NCBI GenBank assembly: GCA_937941575.1
Contig: CALDHH010000065.1
Span: forward strand, 1 to 46,974
Length of the DNA: 46,974 nucleotides
Direction: 5' to 3'
DNA from: an uncultured Alphaproteobacteria bacterium
GTDB taxonomy: Bacteria > Pseudomonadota > Alphaproteobacteria > Micavibrionales > CSBR16-224
Below are positions 1 to 9,146 of this stretch, one piece after another. The position numbers and the translations under genes are program-made. The number at the start of each line of letters is the position of its first letter. Within the stretch, counting starts at the first letter, position 1. The notes beneath the pieces were generated by a model that did not search any database, had not been told where the DNA came from, and saw only the letters and a list, made by a program, of their open reading frames with translations.

Positions 1-1248
1 TTGGATCTGTTACTAGCTAATAAATCAATAACTCATGCTGATTTTACCTCAATCCATGACACTAATTCAGGGGGAAGCAAAAAACTTAACCAAGTATCTG
101 AAGGAGAAGGCCTTGATGATATTATGGATAAAATTTGCGAAGTAATCGAAAAGAATGACACATTAATTGACCTTAATTTAAGCAATGTTGATTTAATCTT
201 AGAAAAATACATGGGTGATATTATTGCAGTCATAAATGTTAATAAAACTCTGATGAGAATTAATTTGGAGAATTCTTATATAGAAGGAAGTGATTTACTT
301 TTATTCTTAAAATGGATTAAAAATAATACCCTTGCTTGTTTTGATATTGGTAAAAACCCTAAATACTTTAGTGATATTGATGTTAAAGAAATAAAGAAAG
401 AAATAGAAAAAACATGGAAAAGATGCACAAATCTTATAAATCTAGGTGAAGCTTTTGCATCCGAAAATGGTCTACCAAGTGATAAAAGCAAAGAATTCAA
501 TGATTATATCGACATGATTACAAATGATGAAATAATATTTTCTAAAACAGGTGTTGCCAATATCCAAAAGAAACTTCCGGCACTTATTGAACGTGTGGCA
601 TTATATAATAAAGACTTTAAACATGTCGTAGAAAGCATGTTGAGCATTGTAATGAGGAAGGTAAAGAAAAATACTGGCATAGATCTGATAGTTCCAGATT
701 ACTATAAAAAATACTCTGTTTTAGATGCCGAGAGACTTGACCCGAAAGCTGAAAAGAATACTGTTGCTAATGAATTAGCTAAAATCCCTAAGCACAAGCT
801 AAGTAAGATTAATTTTACGGATTTAGCAGAAAAAATAGATAAAGCCCCGAAGCCTATAAGCATATCTGAAATGTTTAAAAAAGTTTCAAAAAGAAAAAAA
901 TATCCAATTGCCTATCATTCTGGATTAACCAATCAATTAGATGAACTATTAGATTTTTTGGATAATAAAAACGCTATATTAACAAAAGAAGATCTACTTT
1001 ATAAGCCATCTAAAGATAACTTAACTTTACTGGATATGATCATAGATGCAGGAAAACTAGATAAAGTAATTACTGTAAAAAACTGGTTACATGACCCAGA
1101 AGGTTTAAATGAGATTGCTAAAATTATACCGGTTAGTAAACTATATCAACAAATGGGCTCTAAATTTATCTCTATGGCTGATACAAAAAAATCAATATCC
1201 GCCGCAAGGATAAAACAAGGTCGAAAACCAATAAAAATTATGTTTTAG
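1..1248 (+). CDS. Hypothetical repeat protein, probably 5'-truncated by the window edge; LRR-like N-terminal part and ankyrin-like C-terminal helical repeat
   Basis: ORF is open from base 1 with only a TTG at the edge. 'NDTLIDLNLSNVDL...NKTLMRINLENSYIEG' is LRR-like; 'LTKEDLLYKPSKDNLTLLDMIIDAGKLDKVI' is ankyrin-like. Confidence 0.6.
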   Translation: MDLLLANKSITHADFTSIHDTNSGGSKKLNQVSEGEGLDDIMDKICEVIEKNDTLIDLNLSNVDLILEKYMGDIIAVINVNKTLMRINLENSYIEGSDLLLFLKWIKNNTLACFDIGKNPKYFSDIDVKEIKKEIEKTWKRCTNLINLGEAFASENGLPSDKSKEFNDYIDMITNDEIIFSKTGVANIQKKLPALIERVALYNKDFKHVVESMLSIVMRKVKKNTGIDLIVPDYYKKYSVLDAERLDPKAEKNTVANELAKIPKHKLSKINFTDLAEKIDKAPKPISISEMFKKVSKRKKYPIAYHSGLTNQLDELLDFLDNKNAILTKEDLLYKPSKDNLTLLDMIIDAGKLDKVITVKNWLHDPEGLNEIAKIIPVSKLYQQMGSKFISMADTKKSISAARIKQGRKPIKIMF

Positions 1249-1292
1249 GTTACTGCGCTATGAGATAGAAAGGAAAAATTAATCTAATATGA

Positions 1293-2057
1293 TTAATCCA
1301 TTCTATACGCCATTTCACACTGTTTTGTGTTTAGAGTTTCATTATAGCCATTTGGCATTGTTGCAGAAGTTCTTCCGCAGACAGCCCAGCTATTGCTAAC
1401 CGATTGCACATAGCCTGTTATGGATCCCCCATCATCAATTTTCCTATCTATCTTAGCTGCTACAGAGGGTGAAAAAACTGATCGCCCCGTAGCGCCAGCC
1501 CAAGTATGAGTTATAAGTGGGCTATTAGAAGTATGCAATACATGACCAACCGCGCTGGTAAGTGGGTCTTTTAAGTAGTGAATTATATGAAATCCACCAC
1601 CGTATTTAGATGTTGGATGTGTTTTTCCAAATTCAGGAGTTGTATTATTACTTGTATCAATTCCAGATATTAAATCTGCTAAGGCTAAATGTTTCCAAAA
1701 TTGAGCATTTTCTTCATCAAGACCACCAAAGGTTAGACCCCAGCCTAAACCGCTATAAGATGTTCCAATTGTTCCGCTATCATCACCGTTTACACAATTA
1801 TTTGCAGCCGTACATCCAGGTAATCGTCTTGTTGCGTTAGAGAAGTCGCCTGGTAAAGAAGAATTAACGTCCCTAAAAGTAGCAATTGCAGCTGTATATG
1901 ATTGAGTTTGCGCTATATGCCCTGAAATTCTTGCATTCTCAATCATGGCTTGGCCTTTTAATATACCACCGATTAGGAGACCAATAATAGTCATTACAAT
2001 TGCAAGTTCAACTAGAGTAAAACCTTTTTCATTCATTACATCTGTTCTATTAAGCAT
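1293..2057 (-). CDS. Type IV pilin / type II secretion-like prepilin
   Basis: Class III prepilin motif 'NEKGFTLVELAIVMTIIGLLIGGILKG'. Start placed at MLNRTDVMNEKG (2057), preceded by an AAAGGG-like RBS; the listed ORF starts at 2087. Confidence 0.85.
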   Translation of the reverse strand: MLNRTDVMNEKGFTLVELAIVMTIIGLLIGGILKGQAMIENARISGHIAQTQSYTAAIATFRDVNSSLPGDFSNATRRLPGCTAANNCVNGDDSGTIGTSYSGLGWGLTFGGLDEENAQFWKHLALADLISGIDTSNNTTPEFGKTHPTSKYGGGFHIIHYLKDPLTSAVGHVLHTSNSPLITHTWAGATGRSVFSPSVAAKIDRKIDDGGSITGYVQSVSNSWAVCGRTSATMPNGYNETLNTKQCEMAYRMD

Positions 2058-2303
2058 ATTATTCCCTTTCAGGATTGTTTTTATCAACTAATATTAATTC
2101 AAATAAGTTAATTTTTATACAATCTATACTAGATATTATTACTTAAAAACAAATTTAAATTGTAAAAAATCAACAAAAATTCCATATAAAGGTAAAGATT
2201 GAAAGTTGATAACGAGTAACATAGAAATACTTTGCACTACTTAAACTTTCTATTTATACATCTAATAACCGAATAGTGGCTTCTCATATTTAAGGAAAAT
2301 AAA

Positions 2304-3491
2304 TTGCAAGAATTAAAAGACATACTTATCCAAGAAATTATAAATAATAGTAATTTTATAAAAGCTACATTCTCTGGAATTCGAAGAACATCTAATAATT
2401 CTTGGAATAAGATATTAATAGAGCCAGTTATTATAAAAGATAAAAATATGCTGCAGTTTAATTATTTTGATACAGTAAAATCAATAACCAAGAATGTTGA
2501 AATCGAGAAGTTCCAAACAGAGATAAATGATGTTATATCATGCCATTTTACAAGTATCTATCTAAGATCTAATAATTACGGTAAGCAAATACAAATCACT
2601 AAAAAGAACAAAGTTCTTGTAAAAACTCATAAGAACTTAGATGAAGTAATCGTAAACAAATCTCATGATAAAGAAAAGAATAGGATCACATCTAGTAAAG
2701 ATAATTATTTAGAAATGTTAGGAATAGCAAGTACTGATGGCAAAATAAAACCTAACATGCATTCCAAATATAAACAAATTGATGAATTTATTAAAATAAT
2801 CAGCAGATTGACAGATTGGAATGAATACAAAGATCAAGTTAATATAATAGATTGTGGAGTTGGGAATGGCTATCTTACGCTTGCGACTTATAATTACTTT
2901 AAAAACGCAATATCAAAAGACATTCACATGGAAGCCATTGATATTGATGCAGGTGCAATTGAGAGAAATAATTCTAAGATTAAAAAATTAGACTGGGAAG
3001 ATCTTCATTTTGAAACTAGTAATATAATAAGTTATGATCCTATAAAAAAACAAGATATAGATTTAACCATAGCCTTACATGCTTGTGATACTGCTACAGA
3101 TGAAGCCTTATGTCTGGCCATAGAAAACAAATCTAAATATATATTATCAGTTCCCTGCTGTCACCATGATATCCAATTTCAATTAAAAAATAACCCTTCC
3201 AATAACTCCATAATAAAATCTGAAAAACATGGGATATTAATCGAACGCCAAGGCGATATTATTGCTGATACGCTTCGCTATATGTTATTGGAGATATGTG
3301 GTTATAGCACCAATATAATTCAATATATCTCAAATGATCACACATCTAAAAACATCATGATTAGAGCAGAAAAGCATAATGACGCTGTTCCAGAAGAGAA
3401 AATAAATGAATATAAAGAATTCAAATCATTTTGGAGAGTAAAGCCAGAGCTTGAGAAATTACTAACTCAAAAAGATATAATCAAATTGTAA
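2304..3491 (+). CDS. SAM-dependent methyltransferase (Methyltransf_32-like)
   Basis: 'VNIIDCGVGNGYLTLATYNYF' motif I; 'LTIALHACDTATDEAL' and 'SVPCCHHDIQ' signatures. TTG start with upstream AAGGA. Confidence 0.75.
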   Translation: MQELKDILIQEIINNSNFIKATFSGIRRTSNNSWNKILIEPVIIKDKNMLQFNYFDTVKSITKNVEIEKFQTEINDVISCHFTSIYLRSNNYGKQIQITKKNKVLVKTHKNLDEVIVNKSHDKEKNRITSSKDNYLEMLGIASTDGKIKPNMHSKYKQIDEFIKIISRLTDWNEYKDQVNIIDCGVGNGYLTLATYNYFKNAISKDIHMEAIDIDAGAIERNNSKIKKLDWEDLHFETSNIISYDPIKKQDIDLTIALHACDTATDEALCLAIENKSKYILSVPCCHHDIQFQLKNNPSNNSIIKSEKHGILIERQGDIIADTLRYMLLEICGYSTNIIQYISNDHTSKNIMIRAEKHNDAVPEEKINEYKEFKSFWRVKPELEKLLTQKDIIKL

Positions 3492-3501
3492 GAAGATAGT
3501 G

Positions 3502-3957
3502 CTACCAACTGCCTATATTCTCCATGGAAGCCCAAGGCTCTTGCTTTTCTAAGCGCTCACCATTCTGTAGGATTTCAATAGATATATTATCTGGTGATTT
3601 AATGAAGGCCATATATCCATCACGTGGAGGCCTGTTAATTTCTATACCTTTATCCAGCAATTCTTGGCAAGTATCATATATATTTTCAACACGATAAGCC
3701 AAATGCCCAAAATTTCTTCCAGAATTATAATCTTCAACACTTCCATCCTCAGATGGCCAATTATAGGTTAATTCAAGTAATGGAGAATTAGTTTTTTTTG
3801 CTCCCTCTACGTCACCATTAGCTGCTAAAAATATCAAGGTAAATCGCCCTTGCCTGCTCTCTTTACGGCTAGTTTCAACCAGCCCCAGTTTATTACAAAA
3901 AAACTCTAGTGATTCATCTATATTACTTATACGAAGCATTGTGTGTAGATATTCCAT
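3502..3957 (-). CDS. gloA: Lactoylglutathione lyase / glyoxalase I family
   Basis: 'MLRISNIDESLEFFCNKLGL', 'FGHLAYRVENIYDTCQELLDKG', 'FIKSPDNISIEILQ'. Confidence 0.85.
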   Translation of the reverse strand: MEYLHTMLRISNIDESLEFFCNKLGLVETSRKESRQGRFTLIFLAANGDVEGAKKTNSPLLELTYNWPSEDGSVEDYNSGRNFGHLAYRVENIYDTCQELLDKGIEINRPPRDGYMAFIKSPDNISIEILQNGERLEKQEPWASMENIGSW

Positions 3958-4016
3958 TGTTAAATTTCCTCTTATATTCTTGTATTTATTAGTTTCTGTG
4001 TAAGTGTAAGACTATA

Positions 4017-5288
4017 TTAAGCCTGAGGCATAAATAAATCCATGTCTATAAAGTAAAAAGCTACACTACTACATAACATTACTAAAAAGAAGAATAAGCA
4101 ATAGCTGAATAATTTTACGCCACCGACCTTAAATATAATTCCTAGTTTAATTATCATGTTGACAGTCATGGCAATTAGGATTGATATAGAAGCAGTCGAT
4201 AATAAAATCTCACCTGAACTTGCAAGTTCTGATACCGTAAATGTTACAACTCTTAAACTTACAGCTCCACCTAATAGTGATGTTAGATATACGCCAGTAT
4301 CCCCAAATAATCGAGTTGCTAATGCAATGAAAACCAATCCTATTGATATTAATAAGGCAAAGCTAACTGTTTTTTTCAACGATATTGGATTATTTATCTT
4401 TACGGTAATTTCTTCTGTTTCAGTGCTATCTTTCTTAATTGCTCCTAAACCCATAGTACATAACAGTCCTATTATTGCTGGTATTGCTAAAAACATCACC
4501 AAATTACTTGCAACACTTGGCGCAATTATTATTAAAACTATTACTTGAATTAATAAAGAAGCCACCTCAGCCAAGATAATACCGCTAGTAATATTTATAA
4601 GCTGATTAGGTCGTTCATTATACTTACCGGCTAAATTAAACGTTGTTGCAGTGGCTGATATAAAACCACCGAAAAATCCAGTTGCAAGTAATCCCCATTT
4701 TAACCCCAATTGCTTCAATGCAATATAACTAGAGAATTCAACACCTGCTATAACCACGAAAAGCATCCAAATTCTAGTTGGATGTATTAACTCCCAAGGA
4801 TCAATAAACTCGTTGGGAAGTAAGGGCAGGATTACTATAGCGCTAATTAGAAAAGTTAATACAGCAGTCATCTCTTCTTTTGTAATACCGTTTTGTGCAA
4901 AAGAATGCAGCCGTTTTTTTAACGTTAAAAAACCAAATAATATAACAGCCAATATGATTGCAAGCTGGCTATGTGAGTAAGCTAAAAAACCCAATAAGAA
5001 TGTTAGCATTGCTGCAACAGCCGTGGTTGATCCGACTTGCCATGTAGATTTAGCTTTATTCCAATAGACATGGCTTATAAGTATTAGAATTCCTACAAAT
5101 AAGCTTATGATGATGATTAAGATATCATTTCCAAGAAAAGCAATAATTGCCCCAGTTAAGGCCAAGAGTGGAAAAGTGCGGGCGCCGGATATTGGTTTGC
5201 TATTCTTATTTTTGGCTCTCTCTCTTTCAAATCCAATCAAGAAACCGGCTAATATAGCTGTTAGAAATGGTATCATTTCATTAAACAT
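4017..5288 (-). CDS. MgtC/SapB plus DUF4010 family integral membrane protein
   Basis: Polytopic; 'AGFLIGFERERAKNK...GARTFPLLALTGAI' is the MgtC-like N-terminus. ATG at 5288 preferred over the TTG at 5300. Confidence 0.8.
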   Translation of the reverse strand: MFNEMIPFLTAILAGFLIGFERERAKNKNSKPISGARTFPLLALTGAIIAFLGNDILIIIISLFVGILILISHVYWNKAKSTWQVGSTTAVAAMLTFLLGFLAYSHSQLAIILAVILFGFLTLKKRLHSFAQNGITKEEMTAVLTFLISAIVILPLLPNEFIDPWELIHPTRIWMLFVVIAGVEFSSYIALKQLGLKWGLLATGFFGGFISATATTFNLAGKYNERPNQLINITSGIILAEVASLLIQVIVLIIIAPSVASNLVMFLAIPAIIGLLCTMGLGAIKKDSTETEEITVKINNPISLKKTVSFALLISIGLVFIALATRLFGDTGVYLTSLLGGAVSLRVVTFTVSELASSGEILLSTASISILIAMTVNMIIKLGIIFKVGGVKLFSYCLFFFLVMLCSSVAFYFIDMDLFMPQA

Positions 5289-5311
5289 TGTAAATCTCAA
5301 TCTCTTTAATT

Positions 5312-5323
5312 TTATCTAGATAA
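5312..5323. promoter_or_regulatory. Perfect 12-bp palindrome TTATCTAGATAA, copy 1 (candidate operator)
   Basis: Read directly; an identical copy lies at 5378-5389, 66 bp away. Confidence 0.4.
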
Positions 5324-5377
5324 CTAATCTCATCCCCTTATAGATAATACAATATAAAAGAACTTCAATAGATAACT

Positions 5378-5389
5378 TTATCTAGATAA
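5378..5389. promoter_or_regulatory. Perfect 12-bp palindrome TTATCTAGATAA, copy 2 (candidate operator)
   Basis: Identical to copy 1; both lie upstream of the minus-strand MgtC/DUF4010 gene and of the plus-strand leader. Confidence 0.4.
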
Positions 5390-5426
5390 TTATTCACTTA
5401 AAATCCAATAAGATATATCCACTTGC

Positions 5427-5455
5427 TTGACTTAATGAATATTCTCGGATAGTTT
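5427..5455 (+). promoter_or_regulatory. Candidate sigma-70-type promoter for the leader transcript
   Basis: TTGACT (5427-5432), 17-bp spacer, TAGTTT (5450-5455). Predicted TSS is at or near the leader ATG (5461). Confidence 0.35.
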
Positions 5456-5460
5456 TAATT

Positions 5461-5517
5461 ATGAATAAATTAGATCAAAATACAATCAAAACTACATGGC
5501 AGTGGCTTCTTAAATAG
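5461..5517 (+). CDS. Short Trp-containing leader peptide MNKLDQNTIKTTWQWLLK*
   Basis: ATG...TGG CAG TGG CTT CTT AAA TAG, followed by complementary segments and an intrinsic terminator. Confidence 0.55.
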   Translation: MNKLDQNTIKTTWQWLLK

Positions 5518-5595
5518 ATTAGCGACAGCAATAACTTTACCAAAATATTATTAATTATACAGAATGTCGCAGAGAAGATTTGTGGCATTTTTTTT
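5499..5595 (+). promoter_or_regulatory. Putative ribosome-mediated transcription attenuator
   Basis: Segment 1 GCAGTGGCT (5499-5507) pairs 7/9 with segment 2 AGCGACAGC (5521-5529). GCGACA (5522-5527) is a perfect complement of TGTCGC (5565-5570). Segment 3 pairs with segment 4 to form a terminator. Confidence 0.6.
5561..5595 (+). terminator. Intrinsic terminator (segments 3:4 of the attenuator)
   Basis: AATGTCGCA (5563-5571) / TGTGGCATT (5581-5589): 9 pairs including two G-U, 9-nt loop, run of eight T from 5588 to 5595. Confidence 0.75.
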
Positions 5596-5649
5596 ATTCT
5601 ATAATTCAAATTTCTTCTTTTATGCATTCTAACTTAAGAGGAATAGAAA

Positions 5650-6942
5650 ATGAACAAGGCTAAAATTAAAAAAACATATAAGCCGATGGGGCTAAAAATA
5701 GGAAGTGAAATTGAGCATCTGATAATAAATGATGATAATTCACCGCTTGATATAACAATTTGTGATAAATTTTCAGACATTTTAAATGCAAAGAAAATGG
5801 ATCATAGTAGAGAGATATATTCTGGAGTTTTTGAAACTAAAACAAAAGCTTATCGTCCAAGTCATCTAATGCAGATGTTTAATGAGAGAGCAAAACATTC
5901 CAAGTTAATCTATGAAACAGCAGAAGAATTAGGAGCGAAGACTTCAGAACTGCCTTTTGATCCTGATTTAACTCTTGATGAAGCAATGGAGTATAATATT
6001 AAACATCCAAGAGCTGATAACCTACTCTCTCATTTAAAATCCATTGGTGAAGACAAGATTATTGAGCATTGTGTCATGACTACAGGAATTCATGTCTCAA
6101 TCGGTTTTGATGATTTAGATGAAGCATTAGATATTATTAAGATATCTTCGATGTTAACTCCATTATTAACATTATTGATGGAGAATAACATTGGGCGTGA
6201 TCAAGGGGTAGTATTTAAAGGAAACCCAACCGCAAATAAGCGGCATTCACAAAAAGAGCGCACGGATATACAAGAATATTTCTATAGTTCAAATACAGGA
6301 GAGGAGCTTATTAATAACCATATCCAGCATATATTAAATACACCCGCAATGATGTATATGGATGGTAATGAAGAGGTACAAATATCTAAAAACCCCCATA
6401 ATACTTCTTTAAAAAAATTATCCAAAACCCAAGAAATAACCGAAGATAATTTCTTTCTAGTTGAGAAAATGCAATATAATGATGTTAAAATAGCTTCTTT
6501 AAAATGCAAAGATGATAATGTTATTGGGCATCGTGTTGAATTAAGAATGTCTGATAATGGTGTCCATCAACATGATAGTATGGTTTTAATTGCTTTAATG
6601 ATTGCAAGCAAAAAAGGCCGCATAATGATTAGAGAAGTTCTAAAAGATTTTGGCTATGAAAGCGGTAATCCAGAACTATATAATACCGTCTGTGCAGATC
6701 TAAGCAAAGCAATATCACATGATGGCAAGCATCTTTCTCAGATAATGAGTAATGGGGAAACATTCTCTTCTATGGCCAAAGAATTTGGTAATGGGTTACA
6801 AAGCTTTATTTCAGAAGACTACCCTGAATATTTAGAAAAAGCCCTACCGATACTTAAAATATGCAATACAGGTAGAAGTCAGGCATCTGACAATATTAGA
6901 AAGAAACCATTATCTCAATCTAGAAAGACTTCGCTAATGTAA
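5650..6942 (+). CDS. Carboxylate-amine ligase of the GCS2 (glutamate-cysteine ligase-like) superfamily
   Basis: 'LKIGSEIEHLII', 'TTGIHVSIGF', 'GHRVELRMSDNGVHQHDSMVLIALMIASK' resemble GCS2 core motifs. AGAGGA RBS before the ATG. Confidence 0.6.
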   Translation: MNKAKIKKTYKPMGLKIGSEIEHLIINDDNSPLDITICDKFSDILNAKKMDHSREIYSGVFETKTKAYRPSHLMQMFNERAKHSKLIYETAEELGAKTSELPFDPDLTLDEAMEYNIKHPRADNLLSHLKSIGEDKIIEHCVMTTGIHVSIGFDDLDEALDIIKISSMLTPLLTLLMENNIGRDQGVVFKGNPTANKRHSQKERTDIQEYFYSSNTGEELINNHIQHILNTPAMMYMDGNEEVQISKNPHNTSLKKLSKTQEITEDNFFLVEKMQYNDVKIASLKCKDDNVIGHRVELRMSDNGVHQHDSMVLIALMIASKKGRIMIREVLKDFGYESGNPELYNTVCADLSKAISHDGKHLSQIMSNGETFSSMAKEFGNGLQSFISEDYPEYLEKALPILKICNTGRSQASDNIRKKPLSQSRKTSLM

Positions 6943-7075
6943 AACTTTAATAAGCTTATAACGTCATCTCTCATATAATTAAATTAATATATTATTTAAT
7001 CTTTCCAAAATTTTAATAATTAAGAAAGTATCATAGCTTTAAGGTGAGATATAATGGATTAAAAGGTATAAAAGC

Positions 7076-7936
7076 ATGAAGATAATACATATAACAGATA
7101 TGCATTTTGGTCCATATCAATGGTTTGGTAATAATGATCTATTATTAGATAGGTTAAATTCATTTGATGCGGACCTCATTTTTAATACAGGGGATATGAC
7201 GACAGATTCATTAGAAGATGAATATCAGCAAGCTGGAGAATTCTTAAACAAACTTGAATGCAAAAATATTGTCTCCATTATGGGTAATCATGATAAATTT
7301 AGTAAACGTTCTGGTGATTTTTTTAGGAAATATATCTATGATGGAAAATTTATTGAGCCTAAAAATATTTCAAAACTGGAAAAACCCAATATTTATATAG
7401 ATAAGAATACTTCAACATTAGATAACTATCTTTATGATCTTAATTTTGTTAGAGAATTTGATATTAAGGGTGAGAAGATATTAGTATTGGGATTAGACAC
7501 ATGTGTTCTAAACTGTCATTATGGACTTATAGAAGAAGAAATTCTACATTCTCTGGCAGATATAATTAAATCTACTCAACATGACCGCATTTTCACACTG
7601 ACCCATCATTCCATATTATCTGGGGATGAGAATGCCTTGAGTAATTCAAAGCGAGTAACAGATTTTATATTAGAGCATAATATTGAAGCCAATTTCTGTG
7701 GCCATACTCATGAATTAGATATGGTAGAAGTGAGAGATATAATGCTTAATAAGACTTATCGGCAATTCATGTCTGGAACAATGTCTAGTCGAACAACTTC
7801 AACTAGCGCAACTTCGACAGAAGCAAATATGTATTGCACATATGAGAATCTTGGGACAAGCGATGAAAAGATAACGATTATCCGCATGCACCCAGATGGC
7901 GATGATATTAGATTTGAAGAAACCGTCATTACTTAA
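7076..7936 (+). CDS. Calcineurin-like metallophosphoesterase (CpdA-like)
   Basis: 'ITDMHFG', 'FNTGDMTTD', 'IMGNHDKF', 'TLTHHSI', 'FCGHTHELD' metal-binding motifs. Confidence 0.85.
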   Translation: MKIIHITDMHFGPYQWFGNNDLLLDRLNSFDADLIFNTGDMTTDSLEDEYQQAGEFLNKLECKNIVSIMGNHDKFSKRSGDFFRKYIYDGKFIEPKNISKLEKPNIYIDKNTSTLDNYLYDLNFVREFDIKGEKILVLGLDTCVLNCHYGLIEEEILHSLADIIKSTQHDRIFTLTHHSILSGDENALSNSKRVTDFILEHNIEANFCGHTHELDMVEVRDIMLNKTYRQFMSGTMSSRTTSTSATSTEANMYCTYENLGTSDEKITIIRMHPDGDDIRFEETVIT

Positions 7937-8115
7937 GGTTTTTGAAGATAATAATTAGGTAGAGGCAAGAGCTCAATAGCCAGTTTTAAGAGCCTCTCTT
8001 TACCATTATTACGTAGTTTTTCTTTCATAATCACTGAATTAGCTATATGTAACTTTCTTAGTAGCATTAGCGAATAAAACAATAGATGATAAAGATTAAA
8101 CCTAAGGTAGAGAAG

Positions 8116-9123
8116 ATGACCGATAAAACCGTAATTTTTAAGAAAAAAATATTAGCTTTTTTCGTAGTATTCATCTTCTCATCCATGATGGGAGCATTCG
8201 CAGGAGATATTCCAGATAGATGGAAAAGTGAATGGTCAGCTACAGATTTCTCAAAATCTAGTATAGAATTTTCAGAGGTAATGTCAGGTGGGCCACCAAA
8301 AGATGGAATTCCTGCAATTGATGATCCGAAATTTAAACCTGTCTCCGACATTAATGATATTGGCGATAAAGAGCCTGTTATTTCCATTGAGATAGATGGG
8401 AAGGCAAAAGCTTATCCTTTGCGGATATTAATGTGGCATGAAATTGCCAATGATGAATTAAGCGGAGTCCCAATAACAGTAACATATTGCCCATTATGCA
8501 ATTCCAGTGTCATTTTTGACCGTCGCATAAATAATAAAATTTTAGATTTCGGGGTATCAGGAAAGCTACGTCATTCAGATATGATCATGTATGATCGCCA
8601 AACTGAAAGCTGGTGGCAACAATTTCTGGGTGAAGGGGTTGTTGGTGAGATGACAGGTGTAAAATTAAAACGCCTTCCATCCCGTATTATACCCTTTGCT
8701 AAATTCAAAAAATCTCACCCGCAAGGGCAAGTTCTAATAGCTAATAATAAATCATCCCGCAATTACGGATCTAACCCTTATTTTAAATATGATAGTGCAG
8801 ATAAACCATTCTTGCTTCAGAAAGAATATAATGGCCCTATTCCATCACTTGCCTATGTTATTGCAATTGACAAAAAAGCTTGGCCTTTGGAAGATATACG
8901 TAAGCAGAAACGCATTGTGGATGGTGATATAATTATTGAATGGCAGACGGGGATGAATTCAGCACTTGACCAGCAACAGATTGATAAAGGACAAGATATT
9001 GGCTATGTAACAGTGCAAAGAAAACAGCCCGATGGATCTCTTATTAATATTGCTTATGATATGAGCTTTGCTTTTGCTTTCTCTATCTTTCAACCAGATG
9101 GCAAGATTATAATTCATGAATAA
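8116..9123 (+). CDS. DUF3179 domain-containing secreted protein
   Basis: 'VTYCPLCNSSVIFDRRI...FGVSGKLRHSDMIMYDRQTESWWQQFLGEGVVGEMTG' matches the DUF3179 pattern; signal peptide. ORF extends to 8086; MTDK start (8116) preferred. Confidence 0.85.
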   Translation: MTDKTVIFKKKILAFFVVFIFSSMMGAFAGDIPDRWKSEWSATDFSKSSIEFSEVMSGGPPKDGIPAIDDPKFKPVSDINDIGDKEPVISIEIDGKAKAYPLRILMWHEIANDELSGVPITVTYCPLCNSSVIFDRRINNKILDFGVSGKLRHSDMIMYDRQTESWWQQFLGEGVVGEMTGVKLKRLPSRIIPFAKFKKSHPQGQVLIANNKSSRNYGSNPYFKYDSADKPFLLQKEYNGPIPSLAYVIAIDKKAWPLEDIRKQKRIVDGDIIIEWQTGMNSALDQQQIDKGQDIGYVTVQRKQPDGSLINIAYDMSFAFAFSIFQPDGKIIIHE

Positions 9124-9128
9124 AGATT

Positions 9129-9146
9129 AGATAATCTATATTATCT
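9129..9146. terminator. Possible bidirectional terminator hairpin between convergent genes
   Basis: AGATAAT-CTAT-ATTATCT, 7-bp stem with A-rich and T-rich flanks. Confidence 0.35.

Noticed and set aside
7960-8015. AGAGGC...GCCTCT potential hairpin after the metallophosphoesterase
   Set aside because: Imperfect stem with a long loop and no U-tract; not strong enough to call.
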